The notes under the pieces: generated by a model
Seen by the model: the letters and a program-made list of their open reading frames with translations, nothing else
Database searches by the model: none
Told to the model about the DNA's origin: nothing
In this document: in pieces, positions 42,139 through 51,030 of the stretch
Numbering within the stretch: the first letter of the stretch is position 1
Layout: the number at the start of each line of letters is the position of its first letter
Position numbers and translations under genes: made by a program
Source: Kitasatospora terrestris
Lineage (GTDB): Bacteria > Actinomycetota > Actinomycetes > Streptomycetales > Streptomycetaceae
DNA length: 64,000 nucleotides
Direction: 5' to 3'
NCBI RefSeq assembly: GCF_039542905.1
Contig: NZ_BAABIS010000001.1
Coordinates: 6,014,001-6,078,000, forward strand

Positions 42139-42465
42139 TCAGGCCTCGGGGCTGGCCATGATGGCGCGCTGGAGGTCCCCTCGGAGGACGACGGCAGCAG
42201 CATCGTGGCCCGGGTAGTAGGTCTGGGGTGTAGCGGTTTCGGGGAACTCACGGAAGAACTGACGATCCAGTTCGGCGCGCGCGTCATCGAGGGCGTTGAC
42301 CGCGGCAGTGAGCCTGCGGGCGGCGGCACCGTTGGGTCCTGTGCGGGCGTAGGCGCTCGCTACCTGGACGCCACGGGCGAGGAGCTCGTTGCGGATGCCG
42401 GCGAGGACGGCGCCGAGTTCTTGGTGCTCGCCTGGGTTGAGCGGCTTCTTGGGCATGGAGGCCAT
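42139..42465 (-). CDS. Small helical protein of unknown function
   Basis: The 108-residue soluble and mostly helical protein has a central LNPGEHQELGAVLAGIRNEL segment and a PETATPQTYYPGHD motif near residue 80. Codon bias supports coding. ATG 42465 is chosen, with ATG 42456 as an alternative; no good ribosome site is visible for either. Unknown family. Confidence 0.55.
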   Translation of the reverse strand: MASMPKKPLNPGEHQELGAVLAGIRNELLARGVQVASAYARTGPNGAAARRLTAAVNALDDARAELDRQFFREFPETATPQTYYPGHDAAAVVLRGDLQRAIMASPEA

Positions 42466-42752
42466 CGTGGCGCGCTTCTGCCGGGTGGTCCGGTGCGACG
42501 CGGCCTGATGCACTCGTTCGTGGTTCCTGTCGCCGGGCGGCTGGGGGCTCGGTCACGATTCGGGGACGTCGCCCGCTGATCCGGTGCCGGGCTGGGAGGC
42601 TTCCTGCCAGGAATCGCGAGCCGACAACACTTGTCCCAACGCACCAGCCCGTGAGATCTCAAACGCGGTCTGACGGAATGTAGTTCGGCGTGGCCAGTTT
42701 TCCAGACCTGCGACTTACTCCCGGTCAGGTCGCTCGTCCCGTCCGGCTCCAC

Positions 42753-42787
42753 GGCCTGGCTGAACCATCCGATGGTTCAGCCAGGCC
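42753..42787. terminator. 35-bp near-perfect palindrome, probably a terminator
   Basis: Two perfect 17-bp arms (42753-42769 and 42771-42787) flank a single base. It lies about 95 nt past the 3' end of the PD-(D/E)XK gene, in a 416-nt gap (42466-42881) that has no supported gene. It could be a terminator for that gene or a protein-binding site. Confidence 0.6.
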
Positions 42788-42881
42788 GCACCTCGCGTGC
42801 CCACGGGACAAGCGCGATTCGATTCCGTGCGAATTCAGGCTAAATCGCCCTACTGGGTGGTGGTTAGACGTTCACGGATAA

Positions 42882-44309
42882 TCATCGCAACTTGGATGCC
42901 GATAGCTTCGGTCGCGCGTCGATAAAGATTGGCTTGATCTCGACATTGTACTTCTTTGATGTTTCGTCCGCAAGCAGTCGAACTTCACCCATGAACTTCG
43001 GGTCGAAATGCTTGTTCTCGAATCCGATGCACACAAATAGTGCGTGCCTAATCTCCTCGGACTTGAGGTACTGGACGGTTTGCTTGGTCAAGCCGTGCCA
43101 AAACCCTGAATTGTTTGCCAGCTTCATTTCTATCAGGGCGCGAGAGGACCAGTTCTGGACGAACTTGAAGTCGACAGGTCCGCGCCCAGCGTTGGACTCT
43201 GAAGTCAGATCAATCTGATGCGCCCGGCAATACTGGGCGGCGGTAAACCTGAAGAGTGACTGGCACGCGCTTTCGGGGCGGAACTTCTCCTTATCCCATA
43301 GTAGTCGCCATCCATCGGAGTTCTCAATGCCGTGGCCGTATGCCTCGACCAGCGCTTCGATGAAGCGCTGGAATTCATCAGGTTGAGTTGGCGTAAAAGA
43401 AAGTGGATTTTCCCGCGCAAGCGAAGTGCCGAGCTCGTAGGTGCTGGTTCTCAGGAGCGGGTCATTCTCGATATCGTAGGGTGTCTTCTCGCGCGACTCA
43501 CATACGCGCATGAAGTCCTTGACCAGCTTGGGATTCTGGCGCGCCATCTGGGCCTTGAGGGCGGCCGACACCTTCGTTGCCAGGTCGTAGTTGAAGTTGG
43601 CGCGCAGGGTCTCCGGATCTTCCCGCCATGCCCAGTCCCAAAACTCGTCGGCGCCAACCGTGAGGAGCTCACGAAGAAACCGCGCAGGTGAAAGTAGGAC
43701 GCCGGACCCCGTGTAGGGGTTGCGCGGCAAGTCGACAATTGCGTCGCGCCATCGTGACGTTGAGTTATCCCATGAAGAATGGCGTACTCGAACCTTCTCC
43801 ATTGGGACTGAGTGGCGAGCTGCTACTTTCTGAGTGTACCTAATGAAGTAAGATTTCAGAATGTTGCAGACCATGTCGCTGATGCGATCGAGGCCCATGC
43901 CTTCCTGGAAGAGCACAAGCTCCTCGATGTGGCCGACCGATTCGATATCGTAATTCACTGCAACCTTTGCGCTCGCTAGCATGGGAACTTGGAGTCCCTT
44001 GCCCGCGCCGGAGCCCCGTGGGCTCCCTTCGGTCACTCCCAAGCAGAATTCGTCCGGTTCGGGAAACAGGAGGAGTGACTTGGCTTTTCCCCATGACGAG
44101 GACCTCTCATTGCCCTTCGCGGCCTTCACTAGGGCCAGCACCATGGCAAAGAAGTCGATCATGTCATCGTGGGCGTGTGCCCAGAACTCTTCCCCATCGT
44201 CATAAATAAGGAAGGGGTCAATGCAGAGGTTGGTATCTGCAAGGAGCAAAGGGTCGAACCAGTCGTCCTCATCTGTGCGAACGATGCCGAACGTTTCACT
44301 GAACCGCAC
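42882..44309 (-). CDS. PD-(D/E)XK-type nuclease domain protein, candidate defence gene
   Basis: The 475-residue protein has a C-terminal NAGRGPVDFKFVQNWSSRAL then IEMKLANN (about 375-405), a good fit for the Asp...Glu-x-Lys core of restriction-like nucleases. The long N-terminal part has no recognised fold (FDPLLLADTNLCIDPFLIYD near residue 17). GC is visibly lower than the backbone, as in the NTPase-glycosyltransferase gene, which points to separate acquisition. GTG 44309 follows GGGGAGGGTAC. Probably a standalone defence nuclease; target unknown. Confidence 0.75.
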   Translation of the reverse strand: MRFSETFGIVRTDEDDWFDPLLLADTNLCIDPFLIYDDGEEFWAHAHDDMIDFFAMVLALVKAAKGNERSSSWGKAKSLLLFPEPDEFCLGVTEGSPRGSGAGKGLQVPMLASAKVAVNYDIESVGHIEELVLFQEGMGLDRISDMVCNILKSYFIRYTQKVAARHSVPMEKVRVRHSSWDNSTSRWRDAIVDLPRNPYTGSGVLLSPARFLRELLTVGADEFWDWAWREDPETLRANFNYDLATKVSAALKAQMARQNPKLVKDFMRVCESREKTPYDIENDPLLRTSTYELGTSLARENPLSFTPTQPDEFQRFIEALVEAYGHGIENSDGWRLLWDKEKFRPESACQSLFRFTAAQYCRAHQIDLTSESNAGRGPVDFKFVQNWSSRALIEMKLANNSGFWHGLTKQTVQYLKSEEIRHALFVCIGFENKHFDPKFMGEVRLLADETSKKYNVEIKPIFIDARPKLSASKLR

Positions 44310-44761
44310 GTACCCTCCCCGTGGCGCTGTCGGCCGATCACACGTGATGATCCCATGTGTCCTGCGTAGGGTCACTAGTGCCGTCACGTGCGGTCATCTG
44401 CAGGTGGGACTGTAGCTGGCGAGACTGACACTGCGACAAATCCGAATATGGGTTCGATTTGAAGGTATTTGGCGAACCTGGATGATTGTTCAGTGTCAAG
44501 CCAGGGCGGTAAGTGGGTCTTCTGCCTGTCATTGATCGTCCCTACCGATCTTGCCTGGTGAGGTGGCACTTGGCAGCGGGCTTGCCGGCGCCGCACAGCG
44601 GGAACCGCTGAAGACCAGATCAGGACCGCACGGTGTGGGTGGAGTCGAACTGTGCCAGCTCGGCGGAACGCGCACTTGTCCGGTAATCAGTGGTTGACCT
44701 GCGGAAAGCGGTTGATTCCGCGATCTTGGGGTCAAGAGGTGAAGTGCAAACGGCGGTGAAC
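44310..44761. other. Intergenic region in the cargo
   Basis: 452 nt without a supported gene. The part at 44420-44520 is AT-rich and should hold the promoter of the nuclease gene. It contains a distant inverted repeat tgacactg (44426-44433) / cagtgtca (44491-44498). Confidence 0.5.
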
Positions 44762-45385
44762 TCAGCCTGCCAGCTGTCCAGGGCCTCGGGGTATTGGGAG
44801 TGGCTCGTGGTGGTGCCACACCAAGGATCGGTCTCGTTGTTGCAGTTCTGCCGATCCCCACTCCAGTCGAACGATGCCGCTGTGGTACGCGCATGCGTAG
44901 GCGACCAGGATGAGCTTCGTGTCTGGGGACAGCTTGGAGAGATCGCCGTGAACTTCGTCCTCGGGCGCTTCGAAGGCTGGTCCGAGGTCGAGTTCGCCTT
45001 GCCGCGGGTCGGGCCCATGACGGCGGATCAGGTCGGCACGAAGACCGGATGTCCGTCGGAGCTTCGCGGTGCTCACCGGCGTGTCTCTCTTTGCGTACCG
45101 GATCGGGTAGAGGACGTGCCCGGCTACCACCATGACGGTGCGGGCCTGGAGCCGGACGGCATCCGCACCAGGTAGGTCGGCAAGTCCCATGGCCAGCTGC
45201 TCAAACTGTGCCGCGTAGAGCCCGTGCCCGTACGCTTCGAGGGTTTGCGTTTGAGCGCCCTCGTGGGCGTCTCGTGCTCGCGCGTGAGCACGAGCCAGGC
45301 ACTCTGGCACCAGGTCCATGAGCCGGGGGGCGAGCGCCCCGAACGCTTCCTCAGCCCACGGCGTCACTCGACCCTCTGCTGCCAT
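44762..45385 (-). CDS. Protein of unknown function beside the HNH restriction gene
   Basis: The 207-residue soluble protein is helical in its first half (ECLARAHARARDAHEGAQTQ). The centre has VVAGHVLYPIRYAKR and a KLRRTSGLRADLIRRHGPDP segment; the C-terminal part is LILVAYACAYHSGIVRLEWG. The layout repeats in actinobacterial islands but I cannot name it. ATG 45385 has GGGGGG before it. It lies 148 nt downstream of the ScoMcrA-like gene on the same strand, so they may work together. Confidence 0.65.
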   Translation of the reverse strand: MAAEGRVTPWAEEAFGALAPRLMDLVPECLARAHARARDAHEGAQTQTLEAYGHGLYAAQFEQLAMGLADLPGADAVRLQARTVMVVAGHVLYPIRYAKRDTPVSTAKLRRTSGLRADLIRRHGPDPRQGELDLGPAFEAPEDEVHGDLSKLSPDTKLILVAYACAYHSGIVRLEWGSAELQQRDRSLVWHHHEPLPIPRGPGQLAG

Positions 45386-45533
45386 CGGTCCCCCCGCGCT
45401 TCCAGTGCCAAGACCTGTCGCTTCGAAGATCAGACGACCGGTTCGGTATCACAAGGGCGCGCGGGGGGATCGAGGGGTGCACGGCTGGGCGCGTCGGCGA
45501 ACGCGAGGTGTCCTCAGGGCGTGGAGGCGGGAG

Positions 45534-46727
45534 TCAGTGGCCGCCGGGCGGTACAACATCCGCGGGATCGATCTTGTTCTTCTCGAGCCACTTTGTGTAG
45601 CGCCATTCCAGCGCGCTCTCGTGCGGGAGCTTGGGCAGTGCCAGTCGGGGAGTGGTGATTCCGAGCTCCTCCAGCGTCGGGCCCTGAGGGCGGACCATCA
45701 CGTGGAGGGTGGTCGGGTGGACGGCGAAGAGGTGGGCGTCGAACGCGCGGTGGAGGGCTGCGTTCATGGGGAGGCCGTTGCGGGGGTCGGAGCTGCCGTT
45801 CTCGGCGTCGGGCCGGAGATGGGCGGCTTCGATCATTTGGGGGACCGCAACACCGGACAGCGGGCATCGGGGACCGTACCGCTGGAAGACCTCGATTTTG
45901 AAGCGGGCCTGGTCGGGCCGGCTAACGACGGTTCCCGTGCGTTGACGGCGCCGGCTGCCCTCTAACTGGAAGGCGTGGTCCTCTGAGTGGTCCTTGTCGA
46001 GGATCTGCTCCGGTGCTCGCTCGCCGAACGTGATGAAGAAGAGCTTGCTCTCGTCCTCCCAACCTGCGACCCAACCGAGCCGTACCGAGCGCAGTGGACC
46101 GTGCTCCGAGATGAGGAAGACGGGCAGCTGGTGGGCGGCCGTCTCCTTGGTGGCGTCGATCTCGGCGATGTCCTGGCCGGCCCGCTTGGTCTCGGGGTAG
46201 TGGTAGAGCGCCCCTTCGTCGTCCACCTCGTCGGGGTAGTCGACGCCCGTGTGCTTGAGTCCCACGGCCAGGCCGACGGGGCTCAGCTTCTCGGTGCGGG
46301 CCTTGTCGACCCAGATGCCCTGTTGGCTGCCGTAGGCGTTCACTGCGCGCAGGTCGCCGGGGGAGAGCAGCCCGTCGGCGTTCTGCCGGGCGCAGAGGTT
46401 CTTCCAGATGGTGAAGCGCCAGGCCCGCTCCTCCTCGATGGTGGAGGGTATGCCGGACAGGACGGTGAAGCCGAGACGCCGCAGGACGGCGTTGGTGCTC
46501 GCCTCTCCGCCGTGGAAGTCGTTGTAGGCCAGGGACTTCCCGTGTTGGTAGCCGTGGGCAACTCCCGCGATCGCCTTGGGGTCGTAGAGGCAGTCGGCGT
46601 GTTGGAGGTAGTAGCGGGTGGAGGACCTGAAGCCGTGGGTCTCGAGGAAGCTCTTCTGCCCTACATCGTCGAACTCCCTGAGCGCGCTCAGGACCGCATC
46701 TACATCCGTCAGGTCTCGGATCCCCAC
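45534..46727 (-). CDS. ScoMcrA-like HNH endonuclease (candidate type IV restriction)
   Basis: The 397-residue protein's N-terminal head (about 1-95) has DVDAVLSALREFDDVGQKSF, RYYLQHADCLYDPKAIAGVA and YNDFHGGEASTNAVLRRLGF, as in ScoMcrA-type enzymes that cut methylated or phosphorothioated DNA. The middle (about 165-260) resembles the SRA-like reader. The C-terminus is an HNH domain: RYGPRCPLSGV, IEAAHLRPDAENGSSDPRNG and LPMNAALHRAFD (catalytic His and Asn visible). GTG 46727 is chosen since AGGAG lies 4 nt upstream; the frame is open to 47006 across the att site, which cannot be part of the gene. Confidence 0.82.
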   Translation of the reverse strand: MGIRDLTDVDAVLSALREFDDVGQKSFLETHGFRSSTRYYLQHADCLYDPKAIAGVAHGYQHGKSLAYNDFHGGEASTNAVLRRLGFTVLSGIPSTIEEERAWRFTIWKNLCARQNADGLLSPGDLRAVNAYGSQQGIWVDKARTEKLSPVGLAVGLKHTGVDYPDEVDDEGALYHYPETKRAGQDIAEIDATKETAAHQLPVFLISEHGPLRSVRLGWVAGWEDESKLFFITFGERAPEQILDKDHSEDHAFQLEGSRRRQRTGTVVSRPDQARFKIEVFQRYGPRCPLSGVAVPQMIEAAHLRPDAENGSSDPRNGLPMNAALHRAFDAHLFAVHPTTLHVMVRPQGPTLEELGITTPRLALPKLPHESALEWRYTKWLEKNKIDPADVVPPGGH

Positions 46728-46979
46728 GTCTCTCCTCATGCTGGTACCTGCCATGAGCATAAGGTCCATGGGCGCCAACCAAGTTGGTGTGTCTCTGCCC
46801 TGATCGGTGCGTGGCTCCAATGGCATTTGCAGTCCCAGTACCTTGCCGTGGCTGACATCCGCAGCTGACATCAACAGGCCAGAACAGCGACGCATCGGCT
46901 GGGACGAAGCGCCGCGGGCGACGAGCATGTGGATCGGTTCACCATGCCGAGTGGCCGAGCTGGTGCCGCGCTGATGCGC

Positions 46980-47026
46980 CTGGGGGTCAAGGGGTCGCAG
47001 GTTCAAATCCTGTCGTCCCGACAGTG
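46980..47026 (+). repeat. Right att site, tRNA-Pro 3' remnant
   Basis: A 47-bp sequence identical to 13255-13301. The 5' half of a tRNA is absent upstream, so this is only the displaced 3' end. It is directly followed by a tRNA-type terminator. Confidence 0.93.
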
Positions 47027-47033
47027 ATGTCGG

Positions 47034-47075
47034 AGCCCCGCTGACTGGACAGAAGTCCAGGCCAGCGGGGCTTTT
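47034..47075 (+). terminator. Displaced terminator of tRNA-Pro
   Basis: A 10-bp perfect stem (47034-47043 with 47063-47072) extended by an inner stem, followed by TTTT. It is the classical form and lies just 8 nt after the right att core, as expected for the original tRNA gene end or for an earlier element at the same site. Confidence 0.85.
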
Positions 47076-47093
47076 GCCGTTTCTGTGGTCGGG

Positions 47094-47440
47094 TCAGCGA
47101 ACAAGCCGCAGACGCCGACCGGAAGGGTCCTGCGGGACCACGGCGGGACCGGGGGCCTGCCGCGGCCCGCTGAGGTGGGCGCTCAGCGCCTCGCCGGCCA
47201 GCTCGATCGAGCGGCGGTCCGGGTGTAGATACCGCTGGGTGGTCGTCAGCGATCCGTGACCAGCGATCTTCCGCAGGACGTGCAGTGGCACGCCCGCGTC
47301 CGCCATCCACGTGAGCCCGGTATGGCGGAGGTCGGGGCGCCGTAGGTGCTCCAAGCCCAGCTCCATCACCACCTCGTCCCAGTGAGTGGCGTCCCGCAGG
47401 ACCGCGGTCGTGATCCGGCCGTCCCGGGGAACCCTGACGC
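47094..47440 (-). pseudogene. 3' remnant of a second tyrosine integrase
   Basis: An open frame of about 115 codons on the minus strand encodes only the C-terminal catalytic part of an integrase: GRITTAVLRDATHWDEVV, then LRRPDLRHTGLTWMADAGVP, GHGSLTTTQRYLHPD (box II Arg, His and the nucleophile Tyr). The N-terminal about 280 residues are missing and the sequence breaks near 47440. It is only distantly like the integrase at 13367. Its 3' end faces the att site, so it marks an older element in the same tRNA. Confidence 0.85.
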
Positions 47441-47591
47441 GCCGATCAGCCCGTTGTTCCCGTTCAGCAACGAGCGCACCGCCGAGCGGATCAAGGGCGC
47501 GGCCACGCCGCAGGAGTGGTTCGAGCAGCGGATGGCCGACGTCTTCTCCTCAGCGGGGTGTCCCCGGGCCGGGCCCGGAAACACCGGTGGG
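47441..47591. other. Junction region with an unexplained coding-like remnant
   Basis: Between the integrase remnant and the SIS gene, a plus-strand frame reads like a real protein end (FSNERTAERIKGAATPQEWF then EQRMADVFSSA) but has no start and continues into antisense of the next gene. It may be a truncated gene left by a deletion. I do not recognise the family. Confidence 0.35.
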
Positions 47592-48584
47592 TCACGGCGC
47601 GCCGATGCCCCACAGCTCGGTCTTGGCCCAGGCGCCGACGATCGCCACGTCCGGGTTCTGGTGGCGCAGTTCGGCCCAGTGGCCGGCCAGCAGCTGGAGC
47701 CGGACGGTCAGCGGGAGCTGGGCCAGCACCGGGGGCAGTTCGGCGGCCGCGCCGGTGGCGGAGAGGGTGCCGACGGTGATGCCCTCCGCGGCGGCGGCCG
47801 CGCCGAGGGCGGCGGTCAGGCCGTCCTGGTCGGCCCCGGGCTCCAACAGCAGCAGGCCGTCGGCGGCACCGAACGGCACGGCCGAGCCGTGCAGGTAGAG
47901 CTCCGACTCGTAGCCCTCGGCGAGGATGCGGGCGGCCTCGCGGACCTTCAGCGCGCCCTCCCGGGCGGTGACGCCCCAGGGCCCGGCGCCGATCACGGCC
48001 AGCGCCCGGGCGGGCAGGGCGACGGCATCCAGGCCCGGGTCCTGGCCGGCCTCGCGGATCGCCTCGGCAGCGCGGTGCAGCTGCTCGGGGCCGTAACTCT
48101 CGGCGCCCAGGCGGTGGGCGAGCCCGGCGAGCACGGTGAGGGCGGCGGTGTAGCTGACGGTGTAGGTCTCGGACTGCTCCTTGGCCACTGTCTCGACCGC
48201 CTCCGGCCAGTCGCCGGTGCCGACGCCGGTGATCGAGACCGTGGGCACGCCTGCCGCGAGCGCCTGCTCGCGGCAGCGCAGCGCGAAGGCCGTCTCGGCC
48301 GTGTGGGTGATCACCACGACGGCGTCGCCGGAGCGCAGCGGCGCGCCCCATCGGGCGAACTGGGCGGCGGAGGACCAGCGGGCGTCCACCCCGGCGTGAC
48401 CGAGCATCATGGCGCCGAGCTCGGCGGCGTGCTGGCTGGTGCCGGTGCCGAGCAGCAGCACCCGGCGGGCGCCGGCCAGCCGCTCGGCGGCCTGCGCGAG
48501 GTCGGCCTCGGCCAGGCGGTCGACGGCCTCCGCCTGGGCGTGGATCATGCGGTGGAGGGCGGTCTCCTGGAAGGTGCGGGGCAT
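47592..48584 (-). CDS. SIS-domain sugar isomerase-like protein
   Basis: The 330-residue protein has two SIS domains. The first (about 30-165) has RVLLLGTGTSQHAAELGAMM and VVITHTAETAFALR; the second (about 190-320) has VIGAGPWGVTAREGALKVRE and ILAEGYESELYLHG. This is the isomerase half of glucosamine-6-phosphate synthase-type enzymes without the glutaminase domain, so the substrate is probably an aminosugar phosphate. It is the last gene of the seven-gene operon. ATG 48584 has AGAGGAG upstream, overlapping the end of the methyltransferase gene. Confidence 0.83.
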   Translation of the reverse strand: MPRTFQETALHRMIHAQAEAVDRLAEADLAQAAERLAGARRVLLLGTGTSQHAAELGAMMLGHAGVDARWSSAAQFARWGAPLRSGDAVVVITHTAETAFALRCREQALAAGVPTVSITGVGTGDWPEAVETVAKEQSETYTVSYTAALTVLAGLAHRLGAESYGPEQLHRAAEAIREAGQDPGLDAVALPARALAVIGAGPWGVTAREGALKVREAARILAEGYESELYLHGSAVPFGAADGLLLLEPGADQDGLTAALGAAAAAEGITVGTLSATGAAAELPPVLAQLPLTVRLQLLAGHWAELRHQNPDVAIVGAWAKTELWGIGAP

Positions 48585-48588
48585 GGGG

Positions 48589-49401
48589 TCACTCCTCTCC
48601 GGCCGGGCGGGTGGCCGTGCAGATCAGGTGCGGTGAGTGGATGTGGAACGGGCTGAGGTCGTAGTCCCCGTGCAGCCCGTCCGGGGTCAGGCCTGCTCGG
48701 GTGAGCAGGGCGGTGAGCTCGTGGGCGCTGTAGACGCGGTAGTCGGCGGTGACAGTGCGCCGGACGGTGCCCGAGGCGGGGTCGAAAGCCTGGATGTTCC
48801 AGGCGATCCGGCTGGTCAGCGCGTCGAACCGCTCCTCGTACAGGTACGTCGTCCCGGTGCTGGAGTCGAAGTTGCGGACCACGAACTCCTCCGGCGCGGT
48901 GCCGAAGGACTCGCCGCTCTGGGTGAGGAACCAGTCCCGGTTCATCACGTCGATCAGGAGCCGCCCGCCCGGGGAAAGGCGGTCGCGGACCTCGCGCAGG
49001 ACGGCGAGGTTCTCCTCCTCGGTGTGGAAGAAGCCGAAGCTGGTGTGCAGGCTCACCACGGCGTCGAAGGAGCCCTCGGGGAGGGCGCTCAGGTCGCGCA
49101 TGTCGGCCCGCACGAAGGAGACCCGTTGCCCGGCGCGCTCGGCCCGCTCGCGGCCCTGTGCGAGGTACGGCTCCATCAGGTCCACGCCGGTGACCCGGAA
49201 ACCCGCCGCGCCGAGCGGCACGCTGTGGCGGCCGGTGCCGCAGGCCAGGTCGAGCAGGGTGGCGCCGGGTTTCAGGTCGAGCGCGCTGGTGACGCAGCGC
49301 ACCATCGCCTCGGCGGTGGCCGCGTCGCGCAGCTCCAGGTCGGAGCCGGTGTAGACGTCGGTGAAGAAGGTGCTCCACCACTCGGTGGGACGGTCGGTCA
49401 C
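48589..49401 (-). CDS. SAM-dependent methyltransferase
   Basis: The 270-residue class I methyltransferase has the SAM site LLDLACGTGRHSVPLGAAGF (about 49-68), the acidic ribose-binding VTGVDLMEPYL (about 70-80), then FVRADMRDLSAL and a post-II LSPGGRLLIDVMN. The substrate cannot be read from sequence, but the operon context suggests a small-molecule tailoring step. The start is GTG 49401. Confidence 0.87.
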   Translation of the reverse strand: MTDRPTEWWSTFFTDVYTGSDLELRDAATAEAMVRCVTSALDLKPGATLLDLACGTGRHSVPLGAAGFRVTGVDLMEPYLAQGRERAERAGQRVSFVRADMRDLSALPEGSFDAVVSLHTSFGFFHTEEENLAVLREVRDRLSPGGRLLIDVMNRDWFLTQSGESFGTAPEEFVVRNFDSSTGTTYLYEERFDALTSRIAWNIQAFDPASGTVRRTVTADYRVYSAHELTALLTRAGLTPDGLHGDYDLSPFHIHSPHLICTATRPAGEE

Positions 49402-49435
49402 GGGTATCTGGTCCGTTCTGTGGTACGAGGGAGGT

Positions 49436-49903
49436 TCAGGCGGGCGGCCGGGCCTCGACGCCGAGGAGGCCGGGGGAGCCGGGGGCGTCGTGGCCCGCCG
49501 GGCCGAAGTACTCCAGGCTGGCCCGGAGCCCGGGGCCGGTGTAGTCGACGTAGTGCAGCCGGCCGGTGCCGGCGCGCAGGCCGGGCAGGCCGCCGAACTC
49601 GCCGACTGCCCGGTAGTCGCCGTGGCCGCGCTCGACCACGGCGAGCAACTGGCCGTCCAGGGTGGGGAGATCGGGGTCGAAGCCGGCCGCCTCGGCGGTG
49701 GTGCGGTGCCAGTACGAGCTGCGTTCGGTGCCGTCCGGCAAGGCCTCGACCGCCAGCCAGAGTGTCGTGCCGGTCCCGGCGGCCTCGCCGGTCAGCAGGT
49801 ACTCCGCCCAGCGCTGGGTGGCGCTGCCGACCTGGACGGCGCCCCGGACGCTCAGCCCGCCCGGCAGGGTGTCACCCGGGCGCAGGTCCATCAGCCCGGT
49901 CAT
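49436..49903 (-). CDS. DUF4178-like protein
   Basis: The 155-residue protein's opening LRPGDTLPGGLSVRGAVQVG followed by RWAEYLLTGE and WLAVE resembles DUF4178 proteins, small beta-rich proteins of unknown role. ATG 49903 overlaps the upstream stop by one base (TGATG), so it is translated with the preceding unknown gene. It lies inside the seven-gene operon. Confidence 0.65.
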   Translation of the reverse strand: MTGLMDLRPGDTLPGGLSVRGAVQVGSATQRWAEYLLTGEAAGTGTTLWLAVEALPDGTERSSYWHRTTAEAAGFDPDLPTLDGQLLAVVERGHGDYRAVGEFGGLPGLRAGTGRLHYVDYTGPGLRASLEYFGPAGHDAPGSPGLLGVEARPPA

Positions 49904-51030
49904 CAGAACTCCCGCCGGCTGTTCGGCCGGGGCTCCGGCCGCCAGGGTGCGTCGTGCAGCTGCTCCGGCCCGATGGGTAGACCGGCCATCAGGGCGGCGT
50001 TGTGGTAAGCCGGATTCTCCTCGGCGGTGAAGTAGTCGAGCATCATGGTCCACTCGCCCGGGGCCGGCCCGGTGGCGGGTGGCGGGTAGGGTGTCGGGTC
50101 TGCGTAGTACGAGGAGACGGTGACGTCGATGTGGTAGAGCGAGCCGTACCGCTCGGGGTCGGCGTCGGATGGCAGGTGGCCCGGCCGGGGTGGTCGGCGC
50201 AGACCGTAACCGGCCGGGCAGTCGCCGCCCAGGTGCCAGGTGCTGCTGTGACCGGTCGGGTGCCCGATGCCGCCGTTGCCGACCGAACGCAGCGCCGTGC
50301 CATGGGAGTTGCGGACGGCTTCGGCGTGGGTTCGGAACCGGCCGGCATCGTGCGCGACCTGGGTGTGGTGGCCCACGGCGTTGATGTTGAGCAGCATGCC
50401 GCCCGGCACCCGGTGGTCGTGCGCCCGGGTGAGGTGGGCACCGGTGAAGAACACCGTCATGCTGGCCGCGAACAGCTCCAGGCGCCCGTCGGGACGGCGC
50501 AGCGGCACGCCGTCCAAGCAGATGGTGTCGGCTGCGATCGGCGCCCACTCCGGCAGGTGCAGCCCGACCAGCAGTCGGAACACCTCCACCAGCTCCGGCC
50601 CCGGCCGGGCGTGGGCCAGCCGGGCGCTGTTGAACATCACCTGCAGACTGCTGGTGCGGCCCGCCACGGCGCGCGACTTCCAGCGCTCGCGGGCCTGTTG
50701 GAGCAGCTTCTCGACATGGTCGGCGCCGAGTGCCAGATCCTCCTCGTCCACCCAGCAGATGTCGAGCGCCGGGTCCGCGTCCGGCCGGGCGGCCACCTTG
50801 GCGAAGACGCACGGCTGGTGGCTGCCGAACCATCGGCGCAGCTCTGCCTCCTTCTCCTCCTTGGAGGCCGTCGCCGACAGCAGCACGGTGTGGGCCTCGT
50901 CGATGTCGGCGCCGAAGCTGCGCTCCGGAGCACCCGGGACGAGCCGGTCCAGGGCCGCCGTCAGCGGGTCGTCGCCGGGCGCAGCCGCCACCGCGGGTGC
51001 GGCGAGGTCGTGCCCTCCAGTACGTCGCAT
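49903..51030 (-). CDS. Unrecognised enzyme-like protein in the biosynthetic operon
   Basis: The 375-residue protein has segments SHQPCVFAKVAARPDADPAL near residue 70, VMFNSARLAHARPGPELVEV near 130, MTVFFTGAHLTRAHDHRVPG near 190 and YHIDVTVSSYYAD near 295. It is faintly reminiscent of the YqcI/YcgG pattern in its first half, but I do not assign a family. ATG 51030 is preferred (GGGGGAG 6 nt upstream), which makes it overlap the FAD oxidase gene by 70 nt; a later GTG at 50991 would shorten the overlap. Confidence 0.65.
   Translation of the reverse strand: MRRTGGHDLAAPAVAAAPGDDPLTAALDRLVPGAPERSFGADIDEAHTVLLSATASKEEKEAELRRWFGSHQPCVFAKVAARPDADPALDICWVDEEDLALGADHVEKLLQQARERWKSRAVAGRTSSLQVMFNSARLAHARPGPELVEVFRLLVGLHLPEWAPIAADTICLDGVPLRRPDGRLELFAASMTVFFTGAHLTRAHDHRVPGGMLLNINAVGHHTQVAHDAGRFRTHAEAVRNSHGTALRSVGNGGIGHPTGHSSTWHLGGDCPAGYGLRRPPRPGHLPSDADPERYGSLYHIDVTVSSYYADPTPYPPPATGPAPGEWTMMLDYFTAEENPAYHNAALMAGLPIGPEQLHDAPWRPEPRPNSRREF

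Noticed and set aside
46728..47006. Longer N-terminus of the ScoMcrA-like protein through the att site
   Set aside because: The frame is open, but it would have to cross the tRNA remnant that only joined by integration, and the ribosome site supports GTG 46727.
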